From NCBI GenBank assembly GCA_038248505.1, contig JBBRXJ010000029.1:1-36981 (forward strand): a DNA stretch of 36,981 bases, read 5' to 3'. The stretch is from JBBRXJ01 sp038248505 (GTDB taxonomy: Bacteria > Bacteroidota > Bacteroidia > Bacteroidales > JBBRXJ01). A program made the translations under genes and the position numbers. This document shows positions 8,268-17,009 of the stretch, one piece after another (the stretch's first letter is position 1; every line of letters begins with the position of its first letter). Under the pieces are notes generated by a model, which was not told the DNA's origin, made no database searches, and saw only the letters and a program-made list of their open reading frames with translations.

Positions 8268-8909
8268 ATGCTTTTAAAAGATAAACGGCTTAACGATTAT
8301 ATTGAAAAATATATAGACACTGAAAGTCCAGTATTATGTGAGCTTAACAGACAAACGCATTTACGCATTGTAAATCCCAATATGTTATCTGGCCACCTCC
8401 AAGGCTCTGTTTTAAGCATGCTTAGCAAGATGATTGCCCCAAAATACATTCTTGAAATAGGAACCTACACAGGCTATTCTGCCATCTGTATGGCACAAGG
8501 ATTGAAAGAAGGCGGCATGCTTCACACCATTGATATAAATGATGAGATAAAAAATTTTGCAGAATCCTATATTACAAAAGCGGGAGTAAATGATAAAATT
8601 ACAATGCATACAGGCGATGCTAAATTAATCATCCCACAGCTCGATATTAAATTCGATTTAGCATTTATTGATGCTGATAAAGAAAATTATCTCAACTACT
8701 ATAAATTAGTTATACCCAAAATAAATTCGGGTGGATACATATTAGTTGACAATATTTTTTGGGATGGAAAAGTTCTTGATACAATTGACAAGCAAGATGT
8801 GGAAGCAAAAGGTATTTTACAGCTCATGGAATTTGTTAAAAAAGACAAAACCATTGAGCGTACTATATTACCAGTTCGTGATGGTCTCATGATCATTCGC
8901 AAAAAATAA
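8268..8909 (+). CDS. SAM-dependent O-methyltransferase (class I, CCoAOMT/TrmR-like)
   Basis: A 213-residue cytosolic methyltransferase of the O-methyltransferase family 3. Motif I LEIGTYTGYS (62-71) binds S-adenosylmethionine. IDIND (88-92) is the acidic end of strand beta-2. IDADK (134-138) and DN (161-162) are the expected metal-binding acids. Family members methylate catechols or modify tRNA wobble uridine (TrmR), and the two cannot be separated here. It starts 1 nt after the M16 protease stop codon, an arrangement that implies coupling but not a shared pathway. It converges on the TMTC-like gene 29 nt away. Confidence 0.88.
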   Translation: MLLKDKRLNDYIEKYIDTESPVLCELNRQTHLRIVNPNMLSGHLQGSVLSMLSKMIAPKYILEIGTYTGYSAICMAQGLKEGGMLHTIDINDEIKNFAESYITKAGVNDKITMHTGDAKLIIPQLDIKFDLAFIDADKENYLNYYKLVIPKINSGGYILVDNIFWDGKVLDTIDKQDVEAKGILQLMEFVKKDKTIERTILPVRDGLMIIRKK

Positions 8910-8926
8910 TAACGCAACAATCCCTT

Positions 8927-8945
8927 TTTAGTATTTTACTAAAAG
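8927..8945. terminator. Small AT-rich hairpin between two convergent genes
   Basis: TTTTAGTA (8927-8934) pairs perfectly with 8938-8945 around a 3-nt loop. It sits in the short space between the convergent O-methyltransferase and TMTC-like genes and overlaps the stop codon of the latter. The stem is AT-rich and has no clean T-tract after it on either strand, so terminator function is tentative. Confidence 0.3.
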
Positions 8946-10864
8946 CTAAATCTATTTTTAAGACTTGGATCCCTTTTTAGCGTTTCATTCTTATAACGCA
9001 TAGCATTTTGTATATCTCCCTTGTTTTTATAGGTTACAGCAATATAATACCAAGCCTCAGTTTTTTCAGGAGCATATTCAGTAACTTTTATAAAATTTTT
9101 AATTGCTAAATCATACTGCCCAATAGTTCCGTAGCTACTACCTAAATTAAGATAAGCATCAGCATAACGCGGGTTGTATTTTATTGCATTAGTAAACGCT
9201 TCAATTGCCTCATTGTATCGTTTCATTGAAAAGAGTAATGTTCCCATATTACTGTATGTTTCAGGCTTGGTGCGATCAACCGATAATGCCTTTTTATAAA
9301 AGTAAAGAGCATCATCATATAAATTCTTTCTAAAAAAAGCGAGCCCCAAATCAGAATAAGGAGCAGCAAAATCAGGATAAATATTTATCGCATTATGAAA
9401 ACTAACTATGGCTGAATCAAGATAGGTATTTCGTAATTTCAAATCATCCGTTTTCATAGCTTTTTCACGCATGTAAATCAGACCCATATAGTAATTCATT
9501 CGCGCACTACCTGAGGCATTTTTTATATCTGCCGTATATAAAGTTGTTTCGCTCTCCCAATCCTTATTTCTTGAAAATGTTTTTAATGAGCAAAATAAAA
9601 CAATAACTAAAACAGGAATTATAACTCGCATGCCAGAGGAAAAGAAAACATTTAATGTAAGAGCCTTATCCGCCTTGGCCTCATCGGGCTTAAGAAATTT
9701 ATGCAAAAGCCATATTAATAGTATGCTAAAAGAAAGAGTAGGCACATACAAAAAACGATCAGCGAAATTTGTGCCTATCAAAATAAAAATATTCGAAACC
9801 AAAGACATTGTAATAAAGAAAAGGAAAATAGCGAATGCTAAAATCTTGCTTTTATTAATCTGTATTAAAGCGAAAACAGCAGCACTTAACAATATAATGG
9901 TAGTTACAATAACTCTCCAATCTGTAATATACACATACGAGAATTGCGAAAATGAATAATCAGAGGACAAAACTTTCGGATAAATAGCAAGCAAAAGATA
10001 CTGCCCCATTAAATAAATGGCAGTACCCATTCTTAGTAATGGATCCTTTGCAGCAATTAAATAATTATCAATAAACATTATAGTATCATTGGCATTTGGA
10101 CCCAGTGCTACTTTACGCATAATAAGAAATAGAATGGTTACTCCAAAATATGCCGTCATTAATATAGCAATGTCCTTAATTTTTTTATCTGAAAACAGGA
10201 ATAGAGATAGAGGAAAAATAGCCAACCATGTAATTGTACTCTCTTTTGATAAGAATGCTAGAAAGAAGAATACAACTGACCATACATATTTAGTTATCTT
10301 ACTACTCTCAACAAAATCAAATAAATAATTTAGTGAAAACAACAAAAAGAGAAAAGATAATATTTCATCTAAACTTTTAATGTTTGCGACAACTTCGGTA
10401 TGCGTTGGATGAGAAATATAAAGTAAGACAATTAAAAACGACATTAATATACGACCACCCGTAAAACGTTTTAAGGTTTTAAATAAAACCAATGCAGTTA
10501 GTCCATATAGTAAAACATTAAGTAAATGAAATGGAAATGGGTTATTTGGAAACACCTGCCATAAAGAAGCGAAAGCTACCAGAGATAATGGTCGGTAGGT
10601 ATTGCCTGCAATATTCCAATATCCAAAACGATATTCGGTTTTTAATATATCAGGAATACCGTTAAAGCCCGATTTTACTAACCAATTTTGTGTAATAAGA
10701 GAAGCATCGTCAAGAACAAAGCCATGAGATAATGTATTTACATATAATAAAATGGAATATACTACTAGAATAAAACCTAAATAAAAAGGCATTTTTGAAT
10801 CTGTCTTTGCTTTTATAACCGATTGCTTAACCGATTGCTTCGTCTTAAAATCTTTCTTTCCCAT
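8939..10864 (-). CDS. TMTC-like membrane glycosyltransferase with C-terminal TPR repeats
   Basis: A 641-residue integral membrane protein. The first helix starts near residue 26 and about ten or more hydrophobic segments run to about residue 430. The first extracytoplasmic loop carries the acidic pair LDD (51-53), typical of GT-C fold, polyprenyl-phosphate-sugar-dependent transferases. The last ~190 residues are four or five TPR repeats (for example the segment with LGLAFFRKNLYDDAL and the next with MGTLLFSMKRYNEAI). This layout matches the TMTC/DUF1736 family, whose animal members are protein O-mannosyltransferases. In bacteria the acceptor is mostly unknown. It is the last gene of the minus-strand envelope block, 58 nt after mtgA. 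Confidence 0.8.
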   Translation of the reverse strand: MGKKDFKTKQSVKQSVIKAKTDSKMPFYLGFILVVYSILLYVNTLSHGFVLDDASLITQNWLVKSGFNGIPDILKTEYRFGYWNIAGNTYRPLSLVAFASLWQVFPNNPFPFHLLNVLLYGLTALVLFKTLKRFTGGRILMSFLIVLLYISHPTHTEVVANIKSLDEILSFLFLLFSLNYLFDFVESSKITKYVWSVVFFFLAFLSKESTITWLAIFPLSLFLFSDKKIKDIAILMTAYFGVTILFLIMRKVALGPNANDTIMFIDNYLIAAKDPLLRMGTAIYLMGQYLLLAIYPKVLSSDYSFSQFSYVYITDWRVIVTTIILLSAAVFALIQINKSKILAFAIFLFFITMSLVSNIFILIGTNFADRFLYVPTLSFSILLIWLLHKFLKPDEAKADKALTLNVFFSSGMRVIIPVLVIVLFCSLKTFSRNKDWESETTLYTADIKNASGSARMNYYMGLIYMREKAMKTDDLKLRNTYLDSAIVSFHNAINIYPDFAAPYSDLGLAFFRKNLYDDALYFYKKALSVDRTKPETYSNMGTLLFSMKRYNEAIEAFTNAIKYNPRYADAYLNLGSSYGTIGQYDLAIKNFIKVTEYAPEKTEAWYYIAVTYKNKGDIQNAMRYKNETLKRDPSLKNRFSF

Positions 10865-10922
10865 AACAGACTATTTATTATGATGCATATCGTTAATTAT
10901 TTGATAAAACTATTTGGGATCA

Positions 10923-11627
10923 TTAAAAATCGATTTTGCCTATATTTCTCATATTAACAAGTACTCTTGATTGCTGACGAATCAGAAATGCTGAAGGACG
11001 TTTGGGATCATAACGTCTTGGACTCGGCAAAGTAGCAGCAATAAGTGCAGCCTCATTACGCGTTATTTGCGATACCGGTTTATTAAAATAATATAAGGAT
11101 GCTGCCTCGGCTCCATAAACACCAATACCCATTTCAATAACATTCAGATACACTTCCATAATTCGTTTTTTACTCCAAATTATTTCAATTAAAAAGGTGA
11201 AATAAACTTCAAATCCTTTACGAATGTAAGATCGTGCAGGCCAAAGAAAAACATTTTTAGCTGTTTGCTGACTTATAGTGCTTGCTCCGCGTTTAATTTT
11301 ATGCTTAGGATTTTTATTGTATTTCATAGCAGCTTTCATCGCTTTAAAATCAAAACCATTATGCTCAAGAAACCGATTATCCTCAGCGGCAATTACAGCC
11401 TGAACTAAATGTGGGGATATCTTTTCTATTGAAACCCAATCGCGACGGATTTTAACTTTTTTGCCCTTAAACACATATTCAAACTTACGATTAAGCATTA
11501 ATGGTGTAAGGGGTGGATTTATAAACGAATACAATAGAACAACAAGAATAGTAGAACCGAAAAAAGTAGCAAAAAACTGCAAAATAAGTTTTTTCCACTG
11601 TATGGTTCCGAGCCATTTCATTTCCAA
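10923..11627 (-). CDS. mtgA: Monofunctional peptidoglycan glycosyltransferase (GT51)
   Basis: A 234-residue membrane-anchored enzyme that polymerises lipid II into glycan chains without a transpeptidase domain. There is one N-terminal helix (about 13-36). GT51 motifs are in order: AAEDNRFLEHNG (80-91) with catalytic Glu82, RGASTISQQTAKN (113-125), and RIMEVYLN (155-162), followed by GAEAAS.YYF.K (173-183). The length matches MtgA. The start overlaps the end of murI by 10 nt; a second ATG two codons on would reduce the overlap. The murI-mtgA pair links precursor supply with polymerisation. Confidence 0.93.
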   Translation of the reverse strand: MEMKWLGTIQWKKLILQFFATFFGSTILVVLLYSFINPPLTPLMLNRKFEYVFKGKKVKIRRDWVSIEKISPHLVQAVIAAEDNRFLEHNGFDFKAMKAAMKYNKNPKHKIKRGASTISQQTAKNVFLWPARSYIRKGFEVYFTFLIEIIWSKKRIMEVYLNVIEMGIGVYGAEAASLYYFNKPVSQITRNEAALIAATLPSPRRYDPKRPSAFLIRQQSRVLVNMRNIGKIDF

Positions 11628-12430
11628 AAATCAATTTTTATAAGTGGAACTTCTTTTTCAAAAAACATTTTAGCAATTATTTTGAAATAATCGGTATAAT
11701 CTGACACATAAAATGTTTGCTGTGGATTGCGAGAATTATTTAAAAGATTTTGATCAGCTAAAACCTCTCGTAAACGAGAGGCTACTAATTGCCCACCATC
11801 AATTACCTGTACGCCAAAATTAAAATATTTACTTATTTGATTCTTTATAATAGGATAGTGCGTACAGCCCAAAATCAATGAATCAATTGATTTTAATTCA
11901 TATCTTGAGAGATAAGACCGTATTATTGCATTACTAATATCATCAAAAATAAAACCCTCCTCAATCATTGGTACTAATAATGGAGTTGCTAGCGAAACTA
12001 CTTTTACATCATTGCGTAGCTCGTTAATTCTATTTTGATAGGTTCCGCTATTTACAGTTCCTTTGGTTCCTATTACCCCTAAATTTTTAATCTCAGTAGC
12101 GTTTACAATAAAATCAACTACAGGACTAATTACATCAATTACAATTGCCCGATCACCAACAAATTCTTTTACCGACTGAAAAGCATTTGCTGAAGCGGTA
12201 TTACAAGCTATTACAATGGCTTTACATTCGTTTTTCAATAGAAATTCTGCAATCCCTTGTGAATAAAACTGAACACTTTCCTTTGATTTATCGCCATAAG
12301 GCAAATGAAAAGTATCCCCAAAATAAATCATATCCTCATTAGGCAATAAGCGCTTAATAGCACTGGCAACAGTTAAACCACCTACGCCAGAATCAAAAAC
12401 ACCAATAGGCTGATTTGTTTTTAATGACAT
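11618..12430 (-). CDS. murI: Glutamate racemase
   Basis: A 270-residue cytosolic enzyme that converts L-glutamate to D-glutamate for the peptidoglycan stem peptide. The signature GVFDSGVGGLTV (10-21) carries the general acid/base region Asp13-Ser14. Two catalytic cysteines are visible: Cys76 in ACNTAS and Cys189 in LGCTHYP. The length is typical. The gene overlaps mtgA. Upstream lies a strong hairpin and a match to the -7 promoter element close to the end of the ompH gene, so it may be transcribed separately from the bamA-ompH genes. Confidence 0.95.
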   Translation of the reverse strand: MSLKTNQPIGVFDSGVGGLTVASAIKRLLPNEDMIYFGDTFHLPYGDKSKESVQFYSQGIAEFLLKNECKAIVIACNTASANAFQSVKEFVGDRAIVIDVISPVVDFIVNATEIKNLGVIGTKGTVNSGTYQNRINELRNDVKVVSLATPLLVPMIEEGFIFDDISNAIIRSYLSRYELKSIDSLILGCTHYPIIKNQISKYFNFGVQVIDGGQLVASRLREVLADQNLLNNSRNPQQTFYVSDYTDYFKIIAKMFFEKEVPLIKIDFWK

Positions 12431-12467
12431 ATATTTTGTACTTTTGTAAACTTTTTTATAAGCACAA

Positions 12468-12504
12468 ACGGGGATTGATTAACAAAATGCTAACCAATCC
12501 CCGT
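12468..12504 (-). terminator. Stem-loop between ompH and murI
   Basis: ACGGGGATTG at 12468-12477 pairs exactly with CAATCCCCGT at 12495-12504. After one mismatch three more base pairs follow, around a loop of about 10 nt. On the minus strand the stem is followed by GTTTGTGCTT, only moderately T-rich. It can be a terminator after ompH. If the promoter at 12513-12520 is used, it could instead be a 5-prime stem-loop at the start of the murI mRNA. Confidence 0.55.
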
Positions 12505-12512
12505 ACTGCACA

Positions 12513-12520
12513 CAAAATTA
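12513..12520 (-). promoter_or_regulatory. Possible -7 element (TAATTTTG on the minus strand) for murI
   Basis: CAAAATTA on the plus strand is a full TAnnTTTG match on the minus strand. It ends just after the ompH stop codon and would start transcription near 12505, giving a leader of about 75 nt that opens with the 12468-12504 stem-loop. No clear -33 element was identified. Confidence 0.35.
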
Positions 12521-12521
12521 A

Positions 12522-13028
12522 TTATTGTATCCCTAATTCTTTTTTTACTAAAGGCATAATATCCATACTTTGTTCCGACTGATACAACAAAGCACCTGTA
12601 CTAATATCAAAAACATATATAAAACCATTTGCTTTACCTACTTTAGCGATAGCCAGATTCACTTGATCGTAAATAGGTTTAAACAAGCTTGTCTTCTTTT
12701 CTTGCAATTCTTGTTCAGCATTTGTTTGGAAAAGTTGTATGCGTTGTTGCATACTTTGCAATTCTGTTTCTTTATCTTGTTTAATGAGTGCCGAGAGTTT
12801 GTCACGATTGGCAAGATAATCATCATATTTTTTATTTAGCTCCACCTGCATTAGCTCCAACTGATCTTCCAATTCTTTCGAATACTTCTCTAGTTTAACT
12901 TTAGCAGAATCACCTGCTGGAAGTGCTGCTAACAACTCTTGTGAATTAATATGACCAAATTTTTGTGCATTAACACCTGAGGCCATTAGAAAAAAAGACA
13001 AAACTGCAAAACCTATTATTTTTTTCAT
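12522..13028 (-). CDS. OmpH/Skp-family periplasmic chaperone (copy 1)
   Basis: A 168-residue exported protein. The signal peptide is MKKIIGFAVLSFFLMASGVNA, with cleavage after NA before QKFG. It begins with the Skp-type strand FGHINSQELLAALP, followed by a long charged helix (about 40-120: EKYSKELEDQLELMQVELNK and onward) that forms the chaperone tentacle. The C-terminal strand YVFDISTGALLY closes the body. Skp/OmpH proteins carry unfolded outer-membrane proteins to the BAM complex. A second copy lies upstream after bamA, and the two are separated by a perfect terminator hairpin, so this copy probably has its own promoter. Confidence 0.9.
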   Translation of the reverse strand: MKKIIGFAVLSFFLMASGVNAQKFGHINSQELLAALPAGDSAKVKLEKYSKELEDQLELMQVELNKKYDDYLANRDKLSALIKQDKETELQSMQQRIQLFQTNAEQELQEKKTSLFKPIYDQVNLAIAKVGKANGFIYVFDISTGALLYQSEQSMDIMPLVKKELGIQ

Positions 13029-13181
13029 TGATTATTTTTTTTCAAAGCGCAGACGAAAATGCATGTTAACACTAAGCTTTTCAAGCTTATTCTTTCATCT
13101 GTTCTTTATATTAATAATTAATTAAACATGCATTTATTTAAACCCAATATTATGCTAAAATAGAATTATTAATTAAATTAA

Positions 13182-13220
13182 AAAATCATATTGTTGAAAA
13201 AATCACAACAATATGATTTT
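13182..13220 (-). terminator. Rho-independent-type terminator after bamA-ompH
   Basis: A perfect 15-bp stem: AAAATCATATTGTTG at 13182-13196 and its exact reverse complement at 13206-13220, with a 9-nt loop. Read on the minus strand it lies 13 nt past the ompH copy 2 stop and is followed by TTTTTTAATTTAA. The stem is AT-rich, but its length and the T-tract make a terminator likely. Confidence 0.75.
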
Positions 13221-13233
13221 GATATAATTACAT

Positions 13234-13749
13234 TTAATTTTTATAACCTAATACTTCAAGTACTTCATCACTTTTATCATACTTAGGATCAGTAAAAAGC
13301 ATTGATAAATCACTTGATGTATCGAAAAGTACTGCATATGCACCTTTTTCGGCAACTTCCTTCACGGCTTTAAAAACTTCTTCCTGTATAGGCTGAATTA
13401 GCTCTTTTCGTTTTTCATACATTTTTCCCTCAGTGCCAAAATATTGCTTTTGCAAATCACGCACTTCTTTTTCCCTCAACACAATTTCATCTTCTTTCTT
13501 TTTCTTCATTTCTTCAGTCATAAGAACGCGTTCAGCCTGAAAATCACTATATAATTTCTCAACACTTGCACGCTTATCTTCAATTTCCTTCTGCCACTCT
13601 GTTGAGAGTTGGTCTAATTTTTCTTGTGCTGCTTTATATGAAGGTATATTCTTTAAAATATAATCCGTATCAACAAAAGCAAATTTCTGCGCCATTACTG
13701 AAACTTCCATCAGCATTAGCAATCCGAATAAAAAAACAATCTTCTTCAT
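13234..13749 (-). CDS. OmpH/Skp-family periplasmic chaperone (copy 2)
   Basis: A 171-residue paralogue of the next gene. The signal peptide MKKIVFLFGLLMLMEVSVMA is followed by QKFAFVDTDYILKNIPSYK. The long charged helical tentacle covers about 40-125 (KLDQLSTEWQKEIEDKR and onward), and YAVLFDTSSDLSMLFTDP forms the closing strand. It lies 26 nt after bamA, and is followed by a strong terminator, so it is the last gene of that transcript. The bamA-ompH order is conserved widely among Gram-negative bacteria and supports a role in outer-membrane protein delivery. Confidence 0.92.
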   Translation of the reverse strand: MKKIVFLFGLLMLMEVSVMAQKFAFVDTDYILKNIPSYKAAQEKLDQLSTEWQKEIEDKRASVEKLYSDFQAERVLMTEEMKKKKEDEIVLREKEVRDLQKQYFGTEGKMYEKRKELIQPIQEEVFKAVKEVAEKGAYAVLFDTSSDLSMLFTDPKYDKSDEVLEVLGYKN

Positions 13750-13775
13750 AATATTTATTTTTATTGGTTAAGTAA

Positions 13776-16253
13776 TTAAAACTGCTGTCCAATAGTAAAA
13801 GCAAATTGACTTTTATTAGCTGAAGATCCACCTGGCACCTCATCAAAACCATAACCCCAGTCAACACCCAATAAGCCAAACATAGGTAAAAATGCTCTTA
13901 TACCAACACCCAAAGCTCGTTTCATGTCAAATGGGTTAAATGTTTTTGAATCATACCAACAATTCCCCCCCTCAAAAAACGCCAAGCCATAAACAGTAGC
14001 TGAGGTTTTAAGTACAAACGGATAACGTAACTCTAATGTTACTTTATTGTAAATATTACCAGACTTATTATTTACTCCAATAACAGGTGTTAATGATCCA
14101 TTTGCATATCCCCTTTGTGCTATAATATCACGACCATAAAGATTATAATTCGATAAGCCATCTCCTCCAACATCAAAACTTTCAAATGGAGAGGGTCCAA
14201 TTTTTTTACTGTAATAGGCTAAATAACCAAAGTCGGCACGGGTAAATAATACTAAATTACCAACTAAACTGGTTACCCATTGACTATTAAATTTCCATTT
14301 ATGATACTCAATCCATTTATATTTTTGGGCATCAGCCATCGTATCATAATTCAAGTCAGAGAATGCTGAATATGGCGGAGTAATTTGCAAAGACACTGAA
14401 AAATTAGAGCCTGTACGAGGATAAATTGGTTGGTCCAAACTGTTACGACCAATTGTGGTTGTAAAACTTAAGTTATTAGAACTTCCATCAGCAAATACAA
14501 AACCCATTGCCCCATAATCTTTAAGAGTGTAATTTTGAATACCTATCTCATTAAACATCGTAAAATAATCGTCAGGCCATTTTAATCGGCGACCTAAACC
14601 AAAAGACAAACCCGAAACCTTAAATGACTTATCACTCCCCGTCTTAGTATAGAAAGACCCCCCAGTTCTAATTGTATGATACATTGATATTGAGAATGAA
14701 TTTGGTTTTTTACCCCCAAACCATGGTTCAACAAAATTTAAACTATAAGCTTGATAGATTTTCCCATTCGTTTGTGCTCGCAAACTCAACTGTTGACCAT
14801 CCCCACTTGGCACTGGTCTCCATGCGCTGGCTTTAAAGAAATTCTTTGCCGAGAAATTATTAAACTTAACCCCTAAAGTACCTACAATCATTCCAGCACC
14901 CCAACCGCCCGACAATTCTAATTGATCATTGGGTTTCTCAACTAAATCATATTTAACATCAACAGTACCATCTTCGGGATGTGGAATAGGATTTGGTGCA
15001 ATTTGCTCTGGATCAAAATGACCTAATTGAGCGAGCTCACGAACAGATCGAATAATATCTTTTTTACTAAATAAATCGCCTGGCTTGGTACGTAACTCTC
15101 TTCGAATAACATGTTCATTCGTTTTGGTATTGCCTTGAATAATTACTTCGCTCAAACTGGCCTTATTACCCTCGGTTATACGCATCTCTAAATCAATAGA
15201 ATCACCTGAAACTAAGATCTCAACAGGATCAATGCTTGAAAAAAGATAACCATTATCAAGATATAAAGAAGAAACGGCATCCTCATCAATGTATAATCGT
15301 TTATCAAGTAAATCTTGATCATAAACCTCGCCACGCTTTATACCAAGATTTACAGATAATGCTTCTGAAGAATATTTCGTATTGCCTGACCAAGTAATAT
15401 CGCGAAAATAGAATTTTTGCCCTTCTCTAAGAGTAATGTAAATATCCATTCTATCTTCTGATACCATAGCGATAGAATCCTTTACAATTTGAGCATCCCT
15501 AAAGCCATTTTTATTATAGTGTGCAAGTAATTTTTCCTTATCCTCCTCATATTTTTCAGGAAGATACCTAGATGATTTAAAGAAATAGCGCCATTTACGT
15601 TCACGAGTTTCCTTTAAGGTTCGTTGTAAGCGATACTCATCAAAAGCTTTATTGCCAATAAAGATAATTTCACGAATTTTTATCTTCACCCCTTTATCAA
15701 TACGTGCAATAACAATGGTATTGTTCTCTTCAACCGCACTATTTTGTTTTTCAATAGAAATCTTTACATTATAATAGCCTTTATCTACATAATAATTTCG
15801 GATAGAATAATTAATTCCGTTTTCCAAATTATCTGTCAATTGCATTCCTTTTTTTATCTCCAATTTTTCTTTTAATTCTTTTTCTTCGGCCTCTTTAACG
15901 CCCACTATCCTAAACTCACTAATACGAGGCCGTTCCTTAAGTTCAATATTTAAATATATTTTATCTCCCGCAATACTATCAATAAATAATTTCACATCAG
16001 AGAACAAACCTTGTTTCCAATATTTTTTTATTACATCTGAGATACGATCACTCGGAATAGCAATTTTATCGCCCACTTTTAAACCCGATAATGTAGCTAC
16101 AATATCAAGATCTTGTAAATATTTTACACCACTAATGCGAATTCCTGCAATCTCATACTCCGTTGGAATTGTATAATCGACATACACATCCGACTGGGCT
16201 TCTACTGAAAGCTTAAGGCAAAGAAGGAATGAAAAAATCAGAAGGAATCTCAT
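13776..16253 (-). CDS. bamA: Outer-membrane protein assembly factor BamA
   Basis: An 825-residue Omp85 protein. It has a signal peptide at about 1-19 (cut before QSDVY), then about five POTRA domains to roughly residue 430. The second half is the 16-stranded beta-barrel (bacterial surface antigen family), ending in a strand with terminal phenylalanine (SQFAFTIGQQF), the usual BAM-recognised end. Barrel-lining segments such as VRGY-type loop sequence appear as AQRGYANGS. It inserts beta-barrel proteins into the outer membrane. The start codon overlaps the uppS stop by 4 nt (ATGA), implying translational coupling, and ompH follows. Confidence 0.95.
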   Translation of the reverse strand: MRFLLIFSFLLCLKLSVEAQSDVYVDYTIPTEYEIAGIRISGVKYLQDLDIVATLSGLKVGDKIAIPSDRISDVIKKYWKQGLFSDVKLFIDSIAGDKIYLNIELKERPRISEFRIVGVKEAEEKELKEKLEIKKGMQLTDNLENGINYSIRNYYVDKGYYNVKISIEKQNSAVEENNTIVIARIDKGVKIKIREIIFIGNKAFDEYRLQRTLKETRERKWRYFFKSSRYLPEKYEEDKEKLLAHYNKNGFRDAQIVKDSIAMVSEDRMDIYITLREGQKFYFRDITWSGNTKYSSEALSVNLGIKRGEVYDQDLLDKRLYIDEDAVSSLYLDNGYLFSSIDPVEILVSGDSIDLEMRITEGNKASLSEVIIQGNTKTNEHVIRRELRTKPGDLFSKKDIIRSVRELAQLGHFDPEQIAPNPIPHPEDGTVDVKYDLVEKPNDQLELSGGWGAGMIVGTLGVKFNNFSAKNFFKASAWRPVPSGDGQQLSLRAQTNGKIYQAYSLNFVEPWFGGKKPNSFSISMYHTIRTGGSFYTKTGSDKSFKVSGLSFGLGRRLKWPDDYFTMFNEIGIQNYTLKDYGAMGFVFADGSSNNLSFTTTIGRNSLDQPIYPRTGSNFSVSLQITPPYSAFSDLNYDTMADAQKYKWIEYHKWKFNSQWVTSLVGNLVLFTRADFGYLAYYSKKIGPSPFESFDVGGDGLSNYNLYGRDIIAQRGYANGSLTPVIGVNNKSGNIYNKVTLELRYPFVLKTSATVYGLAFFEGGNCWYDSKTFNPFDMKRALGVGIRAFLPMFGLLGVDWGYGFDEVPGGSSANKSQFAFTIGQQF

Positions 16254-17008
16254 GCTTTTTTATTTAATTTTTGGGCCTGCTCACCGGTTTTTCCGAAGCG
16301 TCGCTCGCGTGATTGAAAATCAATAATCGCTTCATAGAAATGACTTTTACGAAAGTCGGGCCATAAAGTATTTGTAAAGAAAAGCTCTGCGTAGGATAAC
16401 TGCCAAAGAAGGAAATTACTTATACGTTGCTCACCACCTGTTCTGATAAGTAATTCTGGATCAGGAATACCCGCAGTTGAGAGGTGTTTTTCGAAAGTTG
16501 ATTCATCTAAATTTTCAATATCAGCATCAGACAAATTTTTATCTGCAGCAATTCTTTTAACTGCTCTTAAGATCTCCCAACGTGCCCCATAACTCAATGC
16601 CAATACGAGACCTAAACCTGTATTGTTTGATGTTTGTTGTATTGCCTGATTTAATTCAGCAGCTACATTCTTTGGCAGGCTATCAATATCGCCTATTACA
16701 CACAGGCGTATATTGTTTTTCATCAAGGTTTTTACCTCTGAATGAATAGTTGAAACCAACAAAGTCATTAAACCTTTAACTTCCGTTTTGGGTCTCTGCC
16801 AATTCTCTTTTGAAAACGCGTAAAGGGTAACATAAGGAATACCAAGTTCGGCAGCAGCCTCTATAACTTCGCGCACAGCAACAACGCCATTTTTATGACC
16901 AAAAATACGCTGATTGCCTTTTTGCTTAGCCCAACGACCATTACCATCCATAATTACAGCTACATGAACAGGTAATCGTGATGTGTCAATCTGTTTTTTT
17001 AAATCCAT
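16250..17008 (-). CDS. uppS: Isoprenyl transferase (undecaprenyl diphosphate synthase)
   Basis: A cis-prenyltransferase of about 252 residues that makes undecaprenyl diphosphate, the lipid carrier for peptidoglycan and surface glycans. The signature HVAVIMDGNGRWAKQKG carries the catalytic Asp. FGHKNG and the C-terminal LLIRTGGEQRISNFLLWQ with TLWPDF are all intact. I chose the ATG at 17008, which leaves 1 nt after the preceding gene; an in-frame ATG four codons earlier (17020) would overlap it by 11 nt. The gene overlaps bamA at its end. Family assignment is certain, start is not. Confidence 0.94.
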   Translation of the reverse strand: MDLKKQIDTSRLPVHVAVIMDGNGRWAKQKGNQRIFGHKNGVVAVREVIEAAAELGIPYVTLYAFSKENWQRPKTEVKGLMTLLVSTIHSEVKTLMKNNIRLCVIGDIDSLPKNVAAELNQAIQQTSNNTGLGLVLALSYGARWEILRAVKRIAADKNLSDADIENLDESTFEKHLSTAGIPDPELLIRTGGEQRISNFLLWQLSYAELFFTNTLWPDFRKSHFYEAIIDFQSRERRFGKTGEQAQKLNKKA

Positions 17009-17009
17009 G

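Noticed and set aside
9630..10328. Plus-strand frames of 109 and 79 codons inside the TMTC-like gene
   Set aside because: Antisense to membrane-helix coding sequence; Lys/Ile-rich composition follows from the helix codons.
12439..12446. Plus-strand TACTTTTG matching the -7 consensus
   Set aside because: No plus-strand gene follows; in AT-rich DNA such matches occur by chance.
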